DNA from: CAYMLL01 sp964390645
Lineage (GTDB): Bacteria; Planctomycetota; UBA8108
Length of the DNA: 5,997 bases
Assembly (NCBI GenBank): GCA_964390645.1
Contig: CAYMLL010000398.1
Location: 1 to 5,997, forward strand
Direction of reading: 5' to 3'
This document shows positions 5,138 to 5,997 of the stretch, one piece after another; positions within the stretch are counted from its first letter, which is position 1, and every line of letters starts with the position of its first letter. The notes below the pieces were generated by a model that was not told the DNA's origin, did no database searches, and was given only the letters and a program-made list of their open reading frames with translations. The position numbers were made by a program, and so were the translations under genes.

Positions 5138-5997
5138 CAATCCGTCGTCGTCCACCGCCGAGCCTTCTCGATCGTCGTCGCTTCCTCTCGCGGACCGCGG
5201 ACGGGCTCGGCTCCATCTGCGCGGGTGCCGTGCAGGACCGCCTGGCCGGCCGCCCCGCCGGCCTGCACAACCTCGAGGCCTGCCTGGCGCTCGACCCGCC
5301 CGGTGTAGGGCTGCTGGCCGTGCCCCAGGGAGAGCAGGGGACCGGCGGGGCCTGGGTCTTCCAGCCGGTGACGCCGGTCGCCATCGAGGTCCACCCCGGC
5401 GAGGCGCTCACCGGCAGGGTGTTCGTCCTCTACCCGGGCGTGGCCGCGACGGACGAGCTGTGCAGCCCGCTGCGACCGGACAGCCCGTGCGACCCCGAGA
5501 GCTGCCTGCTCGCGCCGGCGGCCGTCCGCGCCCACGTCTCGCCGACGGGCTGGCTGGCCCTGGAGCACGGCGGGGTCGACGCCTGCACGGAGGAGTGCAA
5601 CGACCCCTGCGAGCCGGACGCCGACGGCTGCCAGCGGGCCTGCTACGACGCCGCCCACCCTCCCGGCGAGCGCTGCGACGGGCGGGACGACGACTGTGAC
5701 GGGAGGCTGAGCGAGCGGGACGCGTGCTGCGTGACGGGCGTGACCAACCCGGGGGCGCGGGTCGTGATGGGGAGCCCGGCGAACGAGCCGCACCGGGCGG
5801 ACAACGAGGAGCAGCACCGGGTCCGGATCACGCGGCCCTTCCTGATGAAGGCGACGGAGGTGACGCAGCGGGAGTGGGTGGACGTGGCACAGACGCAGGG
5901 CTGGGAACGGCAGAACCCGGCGGAGCACGACGATGTCGACAACGCCGACCTCCACCCGGTGGAGTCGGTGAGCTGGTGGGGGGTGCTGAGGTACCTG
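5134..5997 (+). CDS. DUF1501-type Tat N-terminus joined in frame to a Cys-rich, MopE-like/FGE-domain protein (3' partial; possible chimera)
   Basis: The frame is open for all 288 codons and runs off the window. Residues 1-28 are a typical DUF1501 start, with LLDRRRFLSRTADGLGSI carrying the twin-arginine motif R-R-x-F-L. The expected hydrophobic core does not follow. The sequence instead changes to CAGAVQDRLAGRP and on to an unrecognised region (about 29-105), then a Cys-rich segment (12 Cys between 110 and 199) with CDGRDDDCDG at 181-190. That motif is the putative metal-binding type called MopE-like. From about 208 an FGE/SUMF1-like domain begins: VVMGSPANEP, RPFLMKATEVTQREW and HPVESVSWW; the catalytic half lies outside the window. 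The ATG overlaps the stop of the DUF1553 gene, as normal for a DUF1501 partner, which is expected at about 450-480 residues of quite different sequence. The join and the codon shift suggest two different genes; see the junction entry. The two ends are each recognised with good confidence, but their union as one protein is doubtful. Confidence 0.6.
   Translation, partial: MTIRRRPPPSLLDRRRFLSRTADGLGSICAGAVQDRLAGRPAGLHNLEACLALDPPGVGLLAVPQGEQGTGGAWVFQPVTPVAIEVHPGEALTGRVFVLYPGVAATDELCSPLRPDSPCDPESCLLAPAAVRAHVSPTGWLALEHGGVDACTEECNDPCEPDADGCQRACYDAAHPPGERCDGRDDDCDGRLSERDACCVTGVTNPGARVVMGSPANEPHRADNEEQHRVRITRPFLMKATEVTQREWVDVAQTQGWERQNPAEHDDVDNADLHPVESVSWWGVLRYL
5205..5232. other. Putative chimeric or recombination junction inside the DUF1501 signal peptide
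   Basis: To the left, the reading frame matches the DUF1501 Tat signal up to GLGSI (Ile28 at 5215-5217). To the right, it no longer resembles DUF1501. Before the join, Arg codons are five CGT, one CGC and one CGG, and Leu is CTC or CTT. After it, 18 Arg codons are ten CGG, four CGC, three AGG and one CGA with no CGT, and Leu is 14 CTG to 6 CTC. No insertion sequence, direct repeat or integrase is seen. The exact breakpoint cannot be fixed from one sequence. Confidence 0.55.
5244..5263. repeat. GC-only 7-bp inverted repeat just downstream of the junction
   Basis: GGCCGGC (5244-5250) and GCCGGCC (5257-5263) are perfect reverse complements around a 6-base loop (CGCCCC). A competing pairing exists between GCAGG (5232-5236) and CCTGC (5262-5266). 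It lies within coding sequence about 25-30 bases right of the suspected join. A strong hairpin here could favour template switching or assembly breaks, but it may simply reflect base composition. Confidence 0.4.

Noticed and set aside
4187..5155. 322-codon open frame on the minus strand inside the DUF1553 gene
   Set aside because: It is antisense to strongly conserved DUF1553 motifs and rich in Arg, Glu and Val with no recognisable domain. It is a composition shadow.
5205..5232. Transposon or integron boundary at the join
   Set aside because: No terminal inverted repeat, target-site duplication, attachment-site core or recombinase gene is visible on either side within the window.
5034..5699. 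221-codon open frame on + overlapping the DUF1553 end and the DUF1501/FGE gene
   Set aside because: It is Arg/Pro/Gly-rich with no motif. The alternative frame from 5134 shows the Tat motif, CDGRDDDCDG and the FGE pattern.
5989..5996. Palindrome AGGTACCT at the window end
   Set aside because: It is a single 8-base palindrome inside coding sequence with no repeat partner or further symmetry. Chance is sufficient.

Overview
This is a GC-rich window that reads as Planctomycetota, probably from an environmental or metagenomic assembly. The main evidence is an 825-residue secreted DUF1549/DUF1553 (PSCyt2/PSD1) protein followed, with a 4-base ATGA overlap, by the start of a DUF1501 protein. That gene pair is characteristic of this phylum and its relatives. 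A planctomycete-type prenyltransferase/squalene-cyclase-like repeat protein and a secreted alpha/beta hydrolase with a LamG-type C-terminus fit the same origin. No RNA genes, CRISPR arrays, insertion sequences or transposases are visible.

Layout: (a) bases 1-45, the edge of the window, containing an 8-bp inverted repeat with an in-frame TAG at its centre; (b) 46-972 (+), the alpha/alpha-toroid repeat protein, whose true N-terminus is probably missing; (c) 973-1052, a short convergent gap with only a weak hairpin; (d) 1053-2501 (-), the alpha/beta hydrolase with LamG domain; (e) 2502-2659, a 158-base divergent intergenic region with weak promoter-like elements and a 6-bp inverted repeat; (f) 2660-5137 (+), the DUF1549/F5-8C/DUF1553 protein; (g) 5134-5997 (+), a reading frame that starts as a DUF1501 Tat-signal N-terminus. 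From about residue 28-29 it becomes a cysteine-rich protein with a CDGRDDDCDG motif and the start of a formylglycine-generating-enzyme-like (FGE/SUMF1) domain, and it runs off the window.

The hydrolase and the DUF1553 protein are divergent and both look exported. Each carries a lectin/discoidin-type binding module. This suggests extracytoplasmic handling of polymers or glycans, but the biochemical role of DUF1549/DUF1553/DUF1501 proteins is not firmly established.

The most notable point is the junction near 5212-5225. The DUF1501 Tat signal breaks off before its hydrophobic core, codon preference changes (Arg CGT to CGG, Leu CTC to CTG), and the following protein type is one usually associated with Myxococcota-like bacteria. 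The reading frame stays open across the join. An assembly or amplification chimera is the more likely explanation, and a real in-frame recombination is the alternative. I do not see convincing evidence for a new biological system in this window.
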